From contig POWB01000004.1 of NCBI GenBank assembly GCA_010912705.1, positions 148,936 to 203,006 on the forward strand: a stretch of DNA of 54,071 nucleotides. Reading direction: 5' to 3'. The notes under the pieces are model-generated. The model made no database searches and was not told where the DNA came from. It saw nothing but the letters and a program-made list of their open reading frames with translations. Source of the DNA: Halochromatium sp. GTDB lineage: Bacteria > Pseudomonadota > Gammaproteobacteria > Chromatiales > Chromatiaceae. Shown one piece after another: positions 43,849-53,364 of this stretch; positions within the stretch are counted from its first letter, which is position 1, and every line of letters starts with the position of its first letter. The position numbers were made by a program, and so were the translations under genes.

Positions 43849-46800
43849 TCAGTGTCTGGACAGGGCATCGGCGAACGGATTGAGCAACACCATCGGCTCA
43901 GGCTGACCGGTTGCATACCAAGACAGCGCCCCAGCGTCCGCACTGAAGATCGCGCGGACCGAGGTGCCTGCCTTAATCAGCGTGGCCGGACAAGGCTGGC
44001 GCTGCACTTGTCCAGTGACGACATCCTGCCAAACGATCTCGCAGATCGCGACCTCGGTACCAGGCTCAGCTGTGCTGTGCTCCAGTGCACGCCCCTGGCT
44101 CAGATAGGCGAGGAAGCGTCCATCGGCGCTCAGGGCTGGATGATGCGCATCAGTACCGGGATCGCCGTCACTCAGCGGCACGACCGCCGCCGCCGCGCCT
44201 TCCGTCAGCGCCTGACCGAGGATCTGGCGACCACCGTCTTGCTGTGTCTGGTCATACAGCAGCACACTCGCCTGCTGATCCATCGCCGGATGCGCCGAGG
44301 TCTGATCGCTGTGCGTCAGTCGCTCCGTGACGCCCAGTGCCAGATCGCGCAGGAACAGATGACTGATGTCGTTGCCGTTGCCGCTACTGGGGACCAGATC
44401 GCTTGCCACACTGCTGAACACGACCCGCTCACCGAGCCGATCGGCGCTCGCATCAACACTGGCACCGTTACCGGCCTGCCCGCTCTCAGTGACGCTGATC
44501 AGTTCGAGCTGATCGCTGAGCAGATCGAGGCGATAAAGATCGCTGACGCCATTGCTATCGGCGGCATGCAATGCTTGCGTGGTTTGCAGGATCAGCCAGC
44601 GTTCATCGGCATCGAGCAGGCCGCTGGTCAGTGCCTCGCTGTCGGTGTCGATCTTGAACTCGGCGAGCCGCGCTTGCAGCCACAGCGGTAAGGCCTCCGC
44701 GCTGGCGATGTAGCTGGGCGCGGCCGTCATCGGCTCGGCTGCCGCCGTGAAGGGCTCGGCTGCTGTCCCCGGCTCAGACCGGTTGCTGCTCGCGAATGGC
44801 TGACCCTGGGCGGCGGTGGATGATGTTGCCGTGCAGTTCACCGCGGCCGCGGTTGCCTGGAGTCGCCCACCGCGCTCGACGCTGAAGCCCGGCGCGAAAA
44901 GGATACGCGGGGCGGTCAGCTCGAGCGCCGCGCCGCTCGCCACGGTGACCGTGCCAGCGACCTGGATACTCACCTCAGAGCGCTGGGTTTGCGAGCCCGT
45001 CACCGGATTGATCAGCACGACCTCGCCGGGGCTACAGTCGCCTCCCGTATCAGTGTCGCTGAGGACGAGCGGATTTGGCGTCACCGGGGCGCTGTCGGTA
45101 TTGATCATGCCGAGGCGCTGATAGGTGAATTCAGCGGCAATGCGCTGTGGCCCGCTCGCGCTGGCCGGCACCTGGACGCTGTAGCTGAAGGTCAGCGGCA
45201 AGCTGAGCGTCTCACTGGTCGTGAACAGGATCTCCGCGCCCGAGGGGCTGATTTCAGGGGCGCCGGCACCGCTGACGCTGTCGAGTATCCAGCCCTGCGG
45301 CAGGCTCGGCACCCAGACCAGCGCAAGCAGCGGGTCATCGCCGCTCCGCCCCAAGGTATTGGTGATGGTCAGGGTCGTACCTGGGGTGTAGAAGCCAACA
45401 CTGGCGGACTGCAATGCCGAGGGGGAATCCGCCTCCGTGAAGGGCTCAGTGAGCGACCGCGACATCGCACGCGCGGGCTGCTCGCTACCGGGCGCATAAT
45501 GATCGTCACCGAGCGGTTCGTAGTAGTAGGAAGGCGCACGCCAGTAGCCGAGGACGCGGTTGGCCTCAAAGGTATCAATGCTCCACCAGGGCTCGAGATA
45601 ATCGGCACTATGCCGCTCGCCGTCGGTGTCGCCCTCGCCCTCATTGTATTGATCCACGCCGGCCGGATCGATGTGATAGGCCCTGGCACGCCAATACGCC
45701 AGCACGCGACCGGCCTCGGTGCCATCGATGCTCCAGGCCGGATCTTGGTAATCGGCGCTGTGACGGTCGATCTCAATCTGCGCGACCGGCAGCGGATCAG
45801 GCTCGGCGAGCAGCGTGATCGGATTGGTGATCTCGGTCGACTGATAGCTCAGCGTGGCGGCCAGTTGCTGGTCACCGCGCGCACGCTCGGGCACGCGAAC
45901 CTGATAGCTGAAGTCGATCGGTAGACTCAGGGTGCCGGTGAACAGGATCTCCCCGTTAGCGACTTGGGGTGCGCCATCGCCGGTGGCGCTGATCAGCGTC
46001 CAGCCCGAGGGCAGTTCAGGGAACCAGGTCAAATTACGCGCCTCCGCGCCGCTGGTGTCGTTGAACTGCGCAGTGACGGTCAACAGACCGCCGGGATTGT
46101 AAGGGTCGCTGACCGCTTGGCTGGCGCTGAGGTCAGCGGTAGCGGTGAACTCGGCGGTGACCGACTGGTTGCCAATGATGTTGGTCAGGGTGCAGCGCTG
46201 ATTGTCGGTGCTGGTGCAATCGCTACTCCAGGCCACGAAGCCATAGCCACTGGCGGGCCTTGCGGTGCACAGACTGTCGCCACCGCTCAAGACCGGATTA
46301 GGCTCGCAAGTGACGGTACCGGCGCCGCTCGGAGTGATTTGGGGGGTGATCGGATAGCCCTGCTCGAAGTGCGCGATGACGATGGTCGCCTCGTTCAGGA
46401 TCAGCGTGCAGGTCGGCTCAGTGCCCGAGCAGGCGCCGCTCCAGCCGGCGAACATCATCGCGCTGTCGGGGGTGGCGGTCAGGGTGACCTCGGTGCCCGC
46501 GGCAAACACCGCGTTACACTCAAGCCCGCAGTCGATGCCCGCGGGTTCGGAGGTCAGGGTGCCACTGCCATTGCCTTCTAGGCCGACGTTAAGCTCGGCT
46601 AGGGATGGGTCGCCGGTCGGGTTTTCATAGGCACCGATATCGACGATCTGACCAACCAAGCGCGGCTGGCCGGCGACATCGGCGGCGGGCAGTCCTCTGG
46701 TATCAGGGTCGCCGGCGTTGATCATCGGCGAGCCATTGGACAGGCTCAAATCGCCTTGGGCGAGATCAACGAACAGGGGATTGATAGCATCGTAATTACT

Positions 46801-48381
46801 GGGGTTGATCAGGATTGGCAGGGTCATATTGATGCCGCTGACCAGGGTTTGATCGAAGTTGTTATAGCCCAGTGTCAGCGGGTAGAGATTAAAATCGTCA
46901 TCGAAATCGTTGTTGATCCAAAGGTCCTGGCCTGGCGAGCCTTGATTGGCCCAGAACAGATTATTGAGCAGCACCCCGCCGACTGAGGCGCCTGCGCTGG
47001 TTAGCTGCAATGCAACACCGCCACCCTTGGGTGCGCGGTTCTGTACGATGCTGTTGTTGGTAAGCGAGAGCGTGCCTTCGATCGTGCTCAGCAGGAGACC
47101 TCCGCCGAGGCCATCGGTCGAGGTTGCGCTACCGGCGACATTGCCAAACAAGACATTGTTTAACAGGCTGATCCGACTGGGCTGACTGACATCAACGACT
47201 ATGCCGCCGCCGGAAAGCTCTGCGTCATTATCGATCAGCACATTATTGACGACCTCGACGAGATGATTGATTGACACGGGCACACGAATATAGACCGCTC
47301 CGCCGGAGGCTTGCGATGAGTTGTTCGAAAATGCGTTTTTCGCTAAGTTGACGTTGCTGCGATAGAGATTAAAATAGACGCCACCAGCATCGCCTTGTGC
47401 GGTATTGCTCGAAAATTCATTTTCGGTCAAAACGATATCCCGGTCATTAGAATAGTAGCTGACAAGATAGGCCGCACCTCCAAAAGTTTGCGCGGCATTA
47501 CCAGAAAACTCGTTTCGCGTAAGATGAATCAGGCCATTATAGGGATCATACTGATTGTTAATAAAAACACCGCCACCAGCAGCAAGCTCACTGACATTAT
47601 CGGTAAAACGATTTTCTGTTAAATAGGCCGTTTCCAAGTCATACAGATAAGCTCCGCCACCATCTCGTGATGCGGTATTTTGCGAAAATTCATTTCCGTT
47701 GAGCGCCGCTGTTTTGACTTGATTAAGATGAAGGCCGCCAGCGTAGTCGCCGGTGTTGGTCACAAAACGGTTCCCAGTCAAATCCGCACGATCTGCATAA
47801 ATAATCGCGCCACCACCAGTCCCTGCTGCTTCATTTCCAGTAAAAACATTAGTCTCCAGGGTCACCTGACCGGAAACAATATAGGCACCGCCGCCCTCTG
47901 CGCCAGCACGATTGTTCGCGACAACAGTCTGCACCAGGCTCACTGAGCCGCTGTTTTCGGAAAACAATCCGCCGCCATCTTGCTCGCCACTGGTCCGCAC
48001 GCCATTCTGCAGCGTCACCCCATCAATGTTGAAAGCGGCATCCAAGCCCCGTGCCACCAAAACGAGCGCGGTATTAGTACCACCACCATCAAGCACCGTA
48101 TTGGCGGGATCTTGCGTGCGATTCTCGCAACCGCTGACATAACCGCCGATGAGTTCAAGATCATCAGCTTTCAGGCTGGGATAGCTAAAATTGCCGTTAT
48201 AGGTGCCTTGCACCAGTTGGATACGATCATCCACATCGTTGTAAGCCGCCGTGGTCAGGGCGGTCTGTAATCCGGCGGCGCTGTCGACGCAGAACTCATC
48301 GGCTTGGGCTGAGAGACTGCTTAGGAGCAGGCCGAGCGTGGCGATCAGGACGAATAGCCAGCGATCGAGTGGGCCGAACAT
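43849..48381 (-). CDS. Exported beta-helix protein with full modular tail
   Basis: A 1,510-residue exported protein. AGGAGGG lies just upstream of ATG 48381 and the signal peptide is WLFVLIATLGLLLSSLSAQA. Residues ~30-580 are a long right-handed beta-helix with repeated rungs (GNEFSQNTASRDGGGAYLY, ENEFSSNTAQGDAGGVYF). A DPTG/DIGAYENPTGDPSLAEL segment leads to two B-repeats (~600-760). A DUF11-like domain (~757-864), paired HSADY/YWRA repeats (~870-964), a second DUF11-like domain (~994-1100), module D (~1114-1184) and the propeller tail (~1220-1508, ending LLNPFADALSRH) follow. It is the best intact model for the truncated gene at 29093-32224. The helix-coding part is noticeably more AT-rich than the tail. 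Confidence 0.88.
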   Translation of the reverse strand: MFGPLDRWLFVLIATLGLLLSSLSAQADEFCVDSAAGLQTALTTAAYNDVDDRIQLVQGTYNGNFSYPSLKADDLELIGGYVSGCENRTQDPANTVLDGGGTNTALVLVARGLDAAFNIDGVTLQNGVRTSGEQDGGGLFSENSGSVSLVQTVVANNRAGAEGGGAYIVSGQVTLETNVFTGNEAAGTGGGAIIYADRADLTGNRFVTNTGDYAGGLHLNQVKTAALNGNEFSQNTASRDGGGAYLYDLETAYLTENRFTDNVSELAAGGGVFINNQYDPYNGLIHLTRNEFSGNAAQTFGGAAYLVSYYSNDRDIVLTENEFSSNTAQGDAGGVYFNLYRSNVNLAKNAFSNNSSQASGGAVYIRVPVSINHLVEVVNNVLIDNDAELSGGGIVVDVSQPSRISLLNNVLFGNVAGSATSTDGLGGGLLLSTIEGTLSLTNNSIVQNRAPKGGGVALQLTSAGASVGGVLLNNLFWANQGSPGQDLWINNDFDDDFNLYPLTLGYNNFDQTLVSGINMTLPILINPSNYDAINPLFVDLAQGDLSLSNGSPMINAGDPDTRGLPAADVAGQPRLVGQIVDIGAYENPTGDPSLAELNVGLEGNGSGTLTSEPAGIDCGLECNAVFAAGTEVTLTATPDSAMMFAGWSGACSGTEPTCTLILNEATIVIAHFEQGYPITPQITPSGAGTVTCEPNPVLSGGDSLCTARPASGYGFVAWSSDCTSTDNQRCTLTNIIGNQSVTAEFTATADLSASQAVSDPYNPGGLLTVTAQFNDTSGAEARNLTWFPELPSGWTLISATGDGAPQVANGEILFTGTLSLPIDFSYQVRVPERARGDQQLAATLSYQSTEITNPITLLAEPDPLPVAQIEIDRHSADYQDPAWSIDGTEAGRVLAYWRARAYHIDPAGVDQYNEGEGDTDGERHSADYLEPWWSIDTFEANRVLGYWRAPSYYYEPLGDDHYAPGSEQPARAMSRSLTEPFTEADSPSALQSASVGFYTPGTTLTITNTLGRSGDDPLLALVWVPSLPQGWILDSVSGAGAPEISPSGAEILFTTSETLSLPLTFSYSVQVPASASGPQRIAAEFTYQRLGMINTDSAPVTPNPLVLSDTDTGGDCSPGEVVLINPVTGSQTQRSEVSIQVAGTVTVASGAALELTAPRILFAPGFSVERGGRLQATAAAVNCTATSSTAAQGQPFASSNRSEPGTAAEPFTAAAEPMTAAPSYIASAEALPLWLQARLAEFKIDTDSEALTSGLLDADERWLILQTTQALHAADSNGVSDLYRLDLLSDQLELISVTESGQAGNGASVDASADRLGERVVFSSVASDLVPSSGNGNDISHLFLRDLALGVTERLTHSDQTSAHPAMDQQASVLLYDQTQQDGGRQILGQALTEGAAAAVVPLSDGDPGTDAHHPALSADGRFLAYLSQGRALEHSTAEPGTEVAICEIVWQDVVTGQVQRQPCPATLIKAGTSVRAIFSADAGALSWYATGQPEPMVLLNPFADALSRH

Positions 48382-48763
48382 AAGACCCTCCTAAATGTCA
48401 ATGCGTTAAGATCAAGCTCTAGACAAAACCTTGACCAACTGTTGAGCAATATCAAGCACCTGTTGCCGACACCAAAACTCCCGCTCGGCAACTAAGCAAA
48501 AGCACCCGGTGCAGTCCCATCCTTGAGAACGCCTTATTCATAAGCATAGTTGATCTGCGCTGAAAGGAGTGGTATCGGTCAGCAGATTGTCCAACACGAT
48601 CGGCGGCGACTGATCGCTCAGCAACCAGAACAGCCGGCAACCCATCTATGGCTCATCGCTCAAGCTGCATACCCAAGCTCTCGTCCTTGCTCTAGACCTT
48701 GATCCCCTCCCTGCCCTCGCTCTTGCGCCAGCCCCCCAGCAGCAACCCATGACTGCTGATGCT
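48382..48763. other. Intergenic region upstream of the beta-helix gene
   Basis: No gene found in 382 bases. An 8-bp inverted repeat, GTTGCCGA at 48462-48469 and TCGGCAAC at 48485-48492, resembles the hairpin at 43751-43784; both lie upstream of exported-protein genes. The right half is pyrimidine-rich on the plus strand, without a clear terminator for the gene that ends at 48764. Confidence 0.45.
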
Positions 48764-49498
48764 TTAATGATCCCGGCGCTGCTTCGCCAACCAGGCTTCG
48801 ATGGTGGCTTGATCAAGCCCCTTGAGGCGCTCTTCGGGATCAAGCCCCTTGAGCCGCTCCTCGGGGGTCATGTTGGCGAGCACCAGTTCATGGGTCTCGC
48901 GCAGAAAGTCTTCCATCGTGTAGGCCATGGTCGGGTTCTCCCGTCGATATATCAGATAGAGGCGTTCAAACAGTTCCCCGTGTCCGCCGCGGCGCCGGTT
49001 TGGGTAGCGGGCGCGATAGTGGATCAAGCCCTGGCGCAGCCGATCTTGCTCGCTGGCGAAGAGTTCCCAGGGGGCGTTGCGTGGGTGCTTGGCAATGCCA
49101 TTGAGGACGATCAGGCGGACCTGATGGGCGCCCCAAGGCAGTTCATAGACCCCTTCCCAAGCGGTGGCCTGTAGCCGATAGCGGCGCGCCAGTTTGCGCG
49201 GAAAGCGGGTGGCGACGGCGTAGAGGCCGAAGGCCGCGCGCCGATGGCGTTTGCCGTTTGGCTGGCGTCTGAGCTTGCGGTAGTTGACGTAGTGGCCGAT
49301 CAACTCATCCAGGGTCCAGGCGTTCAGCGGTTCATGCTGCGATTTGTAGGTGAGCAGGTTGTGCGGGCGCAGCGCTTCGAGTCCATCAGGAAGTTCATGG
49401 GGTGGCGCGCCCTGGCCCTTCAGCGCTGTGTGAGACGCAGCGCCTGTCTCGGTGGCCTCAATGATGGCCACATCGAGCAGTTGGCTGCTCAGCGCCAT
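48764..49498 (-). CDS. Rpn-like (putative PD-(D/E)XK family) hypothetical protein
   Basis: A 244-residue protein. The block 'RPHNLLTYKSQHEPLNAWTL' followed by DELIGHYVNYRK, the AAFGLYAVATRFP segment and the ending 'MAYTMEDFLRETHE...TPEERLKGLDPEERLKGL' are characteristic of a family commonly annotated as Rpn/transposase-like nuclease. I cannot point to a complete active site, so catalysis is unproven. A heptad-like repeat, PEERLKGLD, occurs twice near the C-terminus. ATG 49498 is chosen; it overlaps the end of the upstream modular gene by 10 bases, so translation is probably coupled. An earlier start at 49555 would lie inside that gene. Confidence 0.7.
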   Translation of the reverse strand: MALSSQLLDVAIIEATETGAASHTALKGQGAPPHELPDGLEALRPHNLLTYKSQHEPLNAWTLDELIGHYVNYRKLRRQPNGKRHRRAAFGLYAVATRFPRKLARRYRLQATAWEGVYELPWGAHQVRLIVLNGIAKHPRNAPWELFASEQDRLRQGLIHYRARYPNRRRGGHGELFERLYLIYRRENPTMAYTMEDFLRETHELVLANMTPEERLKGLDPEERLKGLDQATIEAWLAKQRRDH

Positions 49499-52400
49499 CC
49501 CGGGTGGAGCGGATTGCGCAGGGTCAGCGGTTGTGCCTGTCCTGGCAGCAGCCACTGGAGCTGATCGCCTGTGGGACTGAAGGCCGGGCGCGCCTGCTCG
49601 CTGGACTCGGCCAAGGCCGCCGGACAGGGTTGGCGGTGATAGACCTGGGTGGCGCGATCGTAGACGTGGATCTGGCAGGCGCGTAGCGCGTCTGTAGCAC
49701 CTAGCCTGTCTGCAACGTCTGCAACGTCTGCAACGTCTGCAACGTCTGCAACGTCTGCAACGTCTGCAACGTCTGCAGCGCTTGAATCATCCGCAGCAAC
49801 TGAATCGTCTGCAGCGCCCAAGGCCATCTGTTCGAGGTAGGCGACGAAGCGCCCATCGGCGCTGATCGCCGGGTGGTGGGCGTCGACTGGGCGGCCGTCT
49901 GGAGCGGTGGCAAGGCTGAGGCGGGTCGCGGCCTCGCTGCTGCCGGTCGCGGTAATCAGCAGGGTGCGGCGTTCGGCGTCACGGCGCTGGTCGTAGACGA
50001 TCTCCTGCCCTTGGGCGTCGATGCCGGGGTGCGCGGAGGCGCCGAGCGCATCGGTCAGGCGCTGCGTCTGAGCCAAGGCTAGGTCATGCAGGAAGAGGTC
50101 GCTGACGGCGTTGCTATCGTGCGGCACCAAGTCATCGGCCTCGCTCTCGAAGATGATCCGCTCGCCGCTGGCATCCGCGGCCGGATAGCGGCTGGGGCCA
50201 TTGCCTGCCCTGCCCTGCTCGGTGGCGCTGATGAGCTGGAGCTGATCGGTCAAGAGGTCGAGCCGGTAGAGGTCGCTGGCACCCTGGTTGCTGTCGCTGG
50301 TGAGCAGGGCTTGGCGGGTCTCGAGGATCAGCCAGTGCTCGTCGGCGTCGAGCAGGCTGCTGGTCAGCGTGCTGGGGTCGGGGTCGATGCCCAGCGCGCG
50401 CAGTTGGTCGTGCAGCCAGCCGGGTAAGGCGGCGGGGTCGGTCACGAGGATCGGTGCCGCTGTTACTGCCGCTGCCGGCCTCTTGCTGAGGCTGGCGGTT
50501 TCCGCAGCCTCGGCACTCATGGCCTCGGGCGCGGTGCGCGTGCTGGCGGCTGCCGCAGGGCGCTGGTCAAGGATTGCGCTAGCCGCTGGGCAGGTCACCC
50601 CGGCGTCGGCGATGGCGCTGAGCCGGCCGCCAGTCTCGACGTGGAAGCCGGTGGCGAAACGGATATGTGGGGCGCGCAATTGCAGTGCGGCGCCGGTATT
50701 AACCCGAACGCTACCGGTAACCTCCAGGCTGACCTCGGAACTGACAACCTGGCGGCCGCTGGCAACCGGTTCAGTGACGCTGAAGGCGCTCCTGTGGCAA
50801 TCGCCAACCGGCGCATCTTCGCTATTGATTGGCAACGCAGCGGGAGCGACCTGAGCCGGGTTGCTCATGCCGAGGCGTTGGTACGAGAGTGCCGCCGCGA
50901 TGGTCTGCGCACCGCTGGCAGTGGCAGGGATCTGCACCTGGTAACTGAAGCTCAGCGGCTGCGGCAGGCTGCTGGCGAGGAACAGGATCGCTTCGCCGCT
51001 GGCGCTCAGCTCAGGGGCGCCCTGGCCGCTCACCGAGTCGGGCAGGATGCTCCAGCCCGCCGGCAGGCTGGGCGCCCAGAGCAGGGCCACCGGTGGGCTG
51101 TCGCCGCTTTCGCCGATGGTCTGGGTCAGGGTCAGGGTGCCGCCGGGGCTGTAGGTGCTGGCGCTGGCCTGTTGCGTCACCTGGGGTGCTGCGGCGTTGG
51201 CGGGGGTCATGTCGCCAGTGGGCCGTGCATCGGCGGCCTGGGCCTCGGGCTGCGTCTGAGCCTGAGCAGGCGGCGCCTGAGCAGTCAGCGCACTGAGCGT
51301 CTGCTGCGCACCGGGGGCGTAGCCGTCGTCGCTCTCAGGGTTGACATGATAGGCGCCAGCGCGCCAGTAGCCGATGACGCGGTTGGCCTCGAAGGAGTCG
51401 ATGCGCCAAGGCGGGTCTTGGTAGTCGGCGCTGTGGCGGTCGCCGTTGGTGTCGCCAGGGCCGGCGTTGTAGCCGTCGGGACGATTGCGGTCGACATGGT
51501 AGGCCTGCTCGCGCCAGTACAGCAGCAGGTCGCTCAGCTCGGTGGTGTCGATGCGCCAGCTGGGCTCCTCGTGGTCGGCGCTGTGGGGCTCAACCGGCTG
51601 CTGCTCGAGATTGAGGATGGCTGGGGCGACATTGAGGCTGGCGAAGTCGTTCATGCTGGCATCGCGATAGCGCGCCAGAGCGGAGAGGGTCTTGGGGTAG
51701 CGGGCGTCGCTGGGGACGCTGACTTGGTAGCGGAAATCTAGCTCCAGCGGACGTTGCAGGCGACCGAGGAAGCTGATCTCGCCGGTGCTGGCGTCAAGCT
51801 CCGGGCTGCCATCGCCCTCGACCGCGACTACCGACCAGCCGGGCGGCAGTTGCGGGGTCCAGATCAGACTGAGCGCGCCCTCGCCATCCGGGAAGCTGAC
51901 ATAATTGCTAACGCTGAATAAACCGCCGGGCACGTAGCGCTCGGGCGCGGTGTGGGTAGCAACGGGCTCTGGCTCGAAGGTGACAATGAGCGTTTTGGCG
52001 CTATCCAGGGTCAGAGTGCAGGTGGTGGTAGCGCCACAGTTGACTTCGCCCCAACTCGTCAGGCGCGAGCCAGTGGTCGGAATGGCGGTCAGGGTGATCT
52101 CGCTGCCGGCGGCAAAGTCCCCCCGGCAGTCAGTGCCGCAGTTGATGCCGGGAGGATCGCTGATCACGACGCCTTGACCGCCGCCGGTGATTGAGAGCTG
52201 TAAAGACAACAGGCCAAAGTGCTGTTCATCGCGCACAAGGCGAACCTCCCTGTCGAAACCCTTACCGCCGTAGCCGACGTCGCCACTGCCGAAATGGACG
52301 CGCCACGCGCTGCCCGCATTGCCAGCGACTGATGACGAAGACCAGAAATAGCTAGACGGCGTCGCCGGGAAGACCTGCGCGTCAATCGTCGGCCGCGAGG

Positions 52401-53364
52401 GACTGTAATCAACCAACGATTGCAGTTCCTTGCGGTTGGGCAGACGCCAATCGTTGTAGCCGGCCAGGATCGCCTCATCGGCATAGATGAGGGCCTGCTG
52501 CCAGGTCATCCCATCGGCGCTACCCGCGCCGCAGTCAGGCCCGCTCTGGCCAGCGCTGCATTGCGTCCACATCAGCCCGGTATTGGCGTCGGTGACAGTG
52601 CCATCGCCGTTGTCAACAAAGGACAAAGACCCGTATTCGGCGCGCACAAGACGCACGCGGCTGTTGTTGCTCTTATCGTCGCCATAGACGCCGCCATAGC
52701 CAAAATAGACGACCCATGCGTAGTAAGCGCTGTTGGCATAGGCTGACGAAGACCAGAACCCTTCAGATAGGATATTGGGGAAATAGTCCGTATCGATGGT
52801 GGGATGGGTGCGCCCGATATAGGCCATCCCAGCCAGCTCCTTCGGCGTTGGTAGGCGCCAATCGGTGAAGCCGCAGAGGCCCTGGGCGTTGACGTCCTCG
52901 ACGTACTTCTCGGTGTCGCAGCGGCCAGTGCTGGCGCAGCTGCCACCGTTTTCAGTACCAGGTCGACCATCGGGCGAGTCGCGGTCGTACCAGCTATAGG
53001 TCCAGTCCTTATCGCGCAGACCGCCATCGTCGGTCTTGACCTCCCAGATGGCGCCAGTAACGTTATCGCGCACGCAGGTCCAGTCACTGGCCTCGTCCGG
53101 CAGATCCAGGCCCTGGGCATCGAGCTTAGTGAAGCTGAAACCGGCATAGCCATCGCGATCGTCGTGATGGGTCAGGTCGCGCCCATGCTCGCCATCCTGA
53201 CCCGGATAGCCGCTGACTGGGCAGGCGAGGTTATTGCTGTCGCCATTGGCGCACCAGTCAATGCCGGTGTCGTTGAGCGGGTTCGGCGGCTGAGCGTTGG
53301 CCTGCTCGGAGAGCGCCAAGCTGGCCGCGATCAGCGATATGAGGAGAGCAAGCGATACGTTCAT
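49489..53364 (-). CDS. Exported DUF1566 protein with full modular tail
   Basis: A 1,291-residue exported protein from ATG 53364 (MNVSLALLISLIAASLALSE, signal peptide ending ANA). Two DUF1566/Lcl-type domains follow (~55-240 and ~245-388; DWRLPTPKEL, FWSSSAYAN, GTVTDANTGLMWTQCSAGQ, DWRLPNRKELQSLVDY). One B-repeat (~392-465), a DUF11-like domain, paired HSADY/YWRA repeats (~590-685), a second DUF11-like domain, module D (~855-922) and the propeller (~965-1288) ending LRNPLHPGWR complete it. A tandem Asp-Val-Ala run interrupts one propeller loop. Its ATG overlaps the stop of the upstream gene (ATGA). The ORF could be extended to TTG 53400, but this is rejected because the signal peptide and overlap fit ATG 53364. 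Confidence 0.9.
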   Translation of the reverse strand: MNVSLALLISLIAASLALSEQANAQPPNPLNDTGIDWCANGDSNNLACPVSGYPGQDGEHGRDLTHHDDRDGYAGFSFTKLDAQGLDLPDEASDWTCVRDNVTGAIWEVKTDDGGLRDKDWTYSWYDRDSPDGRPGTENGGSCASTGRCDTEKYVEDVNAQGLCGFTDWRLPTPKELAGMAYIGRTHPTIDTDYFPNILSEGFWSSSAYANSAYYAWVVYFGYGGVYGDDKSNNSRVRLVRAEYGSLSFVDNGDGTVTDANTGLMWTQCSAGQSGPDCGAGSADGMTWQQALIYADEAILAGYNDWRLPNRKELQSLVDYSPSRPTIDAQVFPATPSSYFWSSSSVAGNAGSAWRVHFGSGDVGYGGKGFDREVRLVRDEQHFGLLSLQLSITGGGQGVVISDPPGINCGTDCRGDFAAGSEITLTAIPTTGSRLTSWGEVNCGATTTCTLTLDSAKTLIVTFEPEPVATHTAPERYVPGGLFSVSNYVSFPDGEGALSLIWTPQLPPGWSVVAVEGDGSPELDASTGEISFLGRLQRPLELDFRYQVSVPSDARYPKTLSALARYRDASMNDFASLNVAPAILNLEQQPVEPHSADHEEPSWRIDTTELSDLLLYWREQAYHVDRNRPDGYNAGPGDTNGDRHSADYQDPPWRIDSFEANRVIGYWRAGAYHVNPESDDGYAPGAQQTLSALTAQAPPAQAQTQPEAQAADARPTGDMTPANAAAPQVTQQASASTYSPGGTLTLTQTIGESGDSPPVALLWAPSLPAGWSILPDSVSGQGAPELSASGEAILFLASSLPQPLSFSYQVQIPATASGAQTIAAALSYQRLGMSNPAQVAPAALPINSEDAPVGDCHRSAFSVTEPVASGRQVVSSEVSLEVTGSVRVNTGAALQLRAPHIRFATGFHVETGGRLSAIADAGVTCPAASAILDQRPAAAASTRTAPEAMSAEAAETASLSKRPAAAVTAAPILVTDPAALPGWLHDQLRALGIDPDPSTLTSSLLDADEHWLILETRQALLTSDSNQGASDLYRLDLLTDQLQLISATEQGRAGNGPSRYPAADASGERIIFESEADDLVPHDSNAVSDLFLHDLALAQTQRLTDALGASAHPGIDAQGQEIVYDQRRDAERRTLLITATGSSEAATRLSLATAPDGRPVDAHHPAISADGRFVAYLEQMALGAADDSVAADDSSAADVADVADVADVADVADVADVADRLGATDALRACQIHVYDRATQVYHRQPCPAALAESSEQARPAFSPTGDQLQWLLPGQAQPLTLRNPLHPGWR
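49711..49773 (-). repeat. 9-bp tandem repeat, seven perfect units
   Basis: TGCAACGTC is repeated seven times without a mismatch and encodes Asp-Val-Ala on the minus strand. The unit is a multiple of three, so copy-number change would alter loop length without a frameshift. Confidence 0.95.

Noticed and set aside
49711..49773. Short regular repeats as a CRISPR array
   Set aside because: Nine-base units with no spacers, inside a coding frame.
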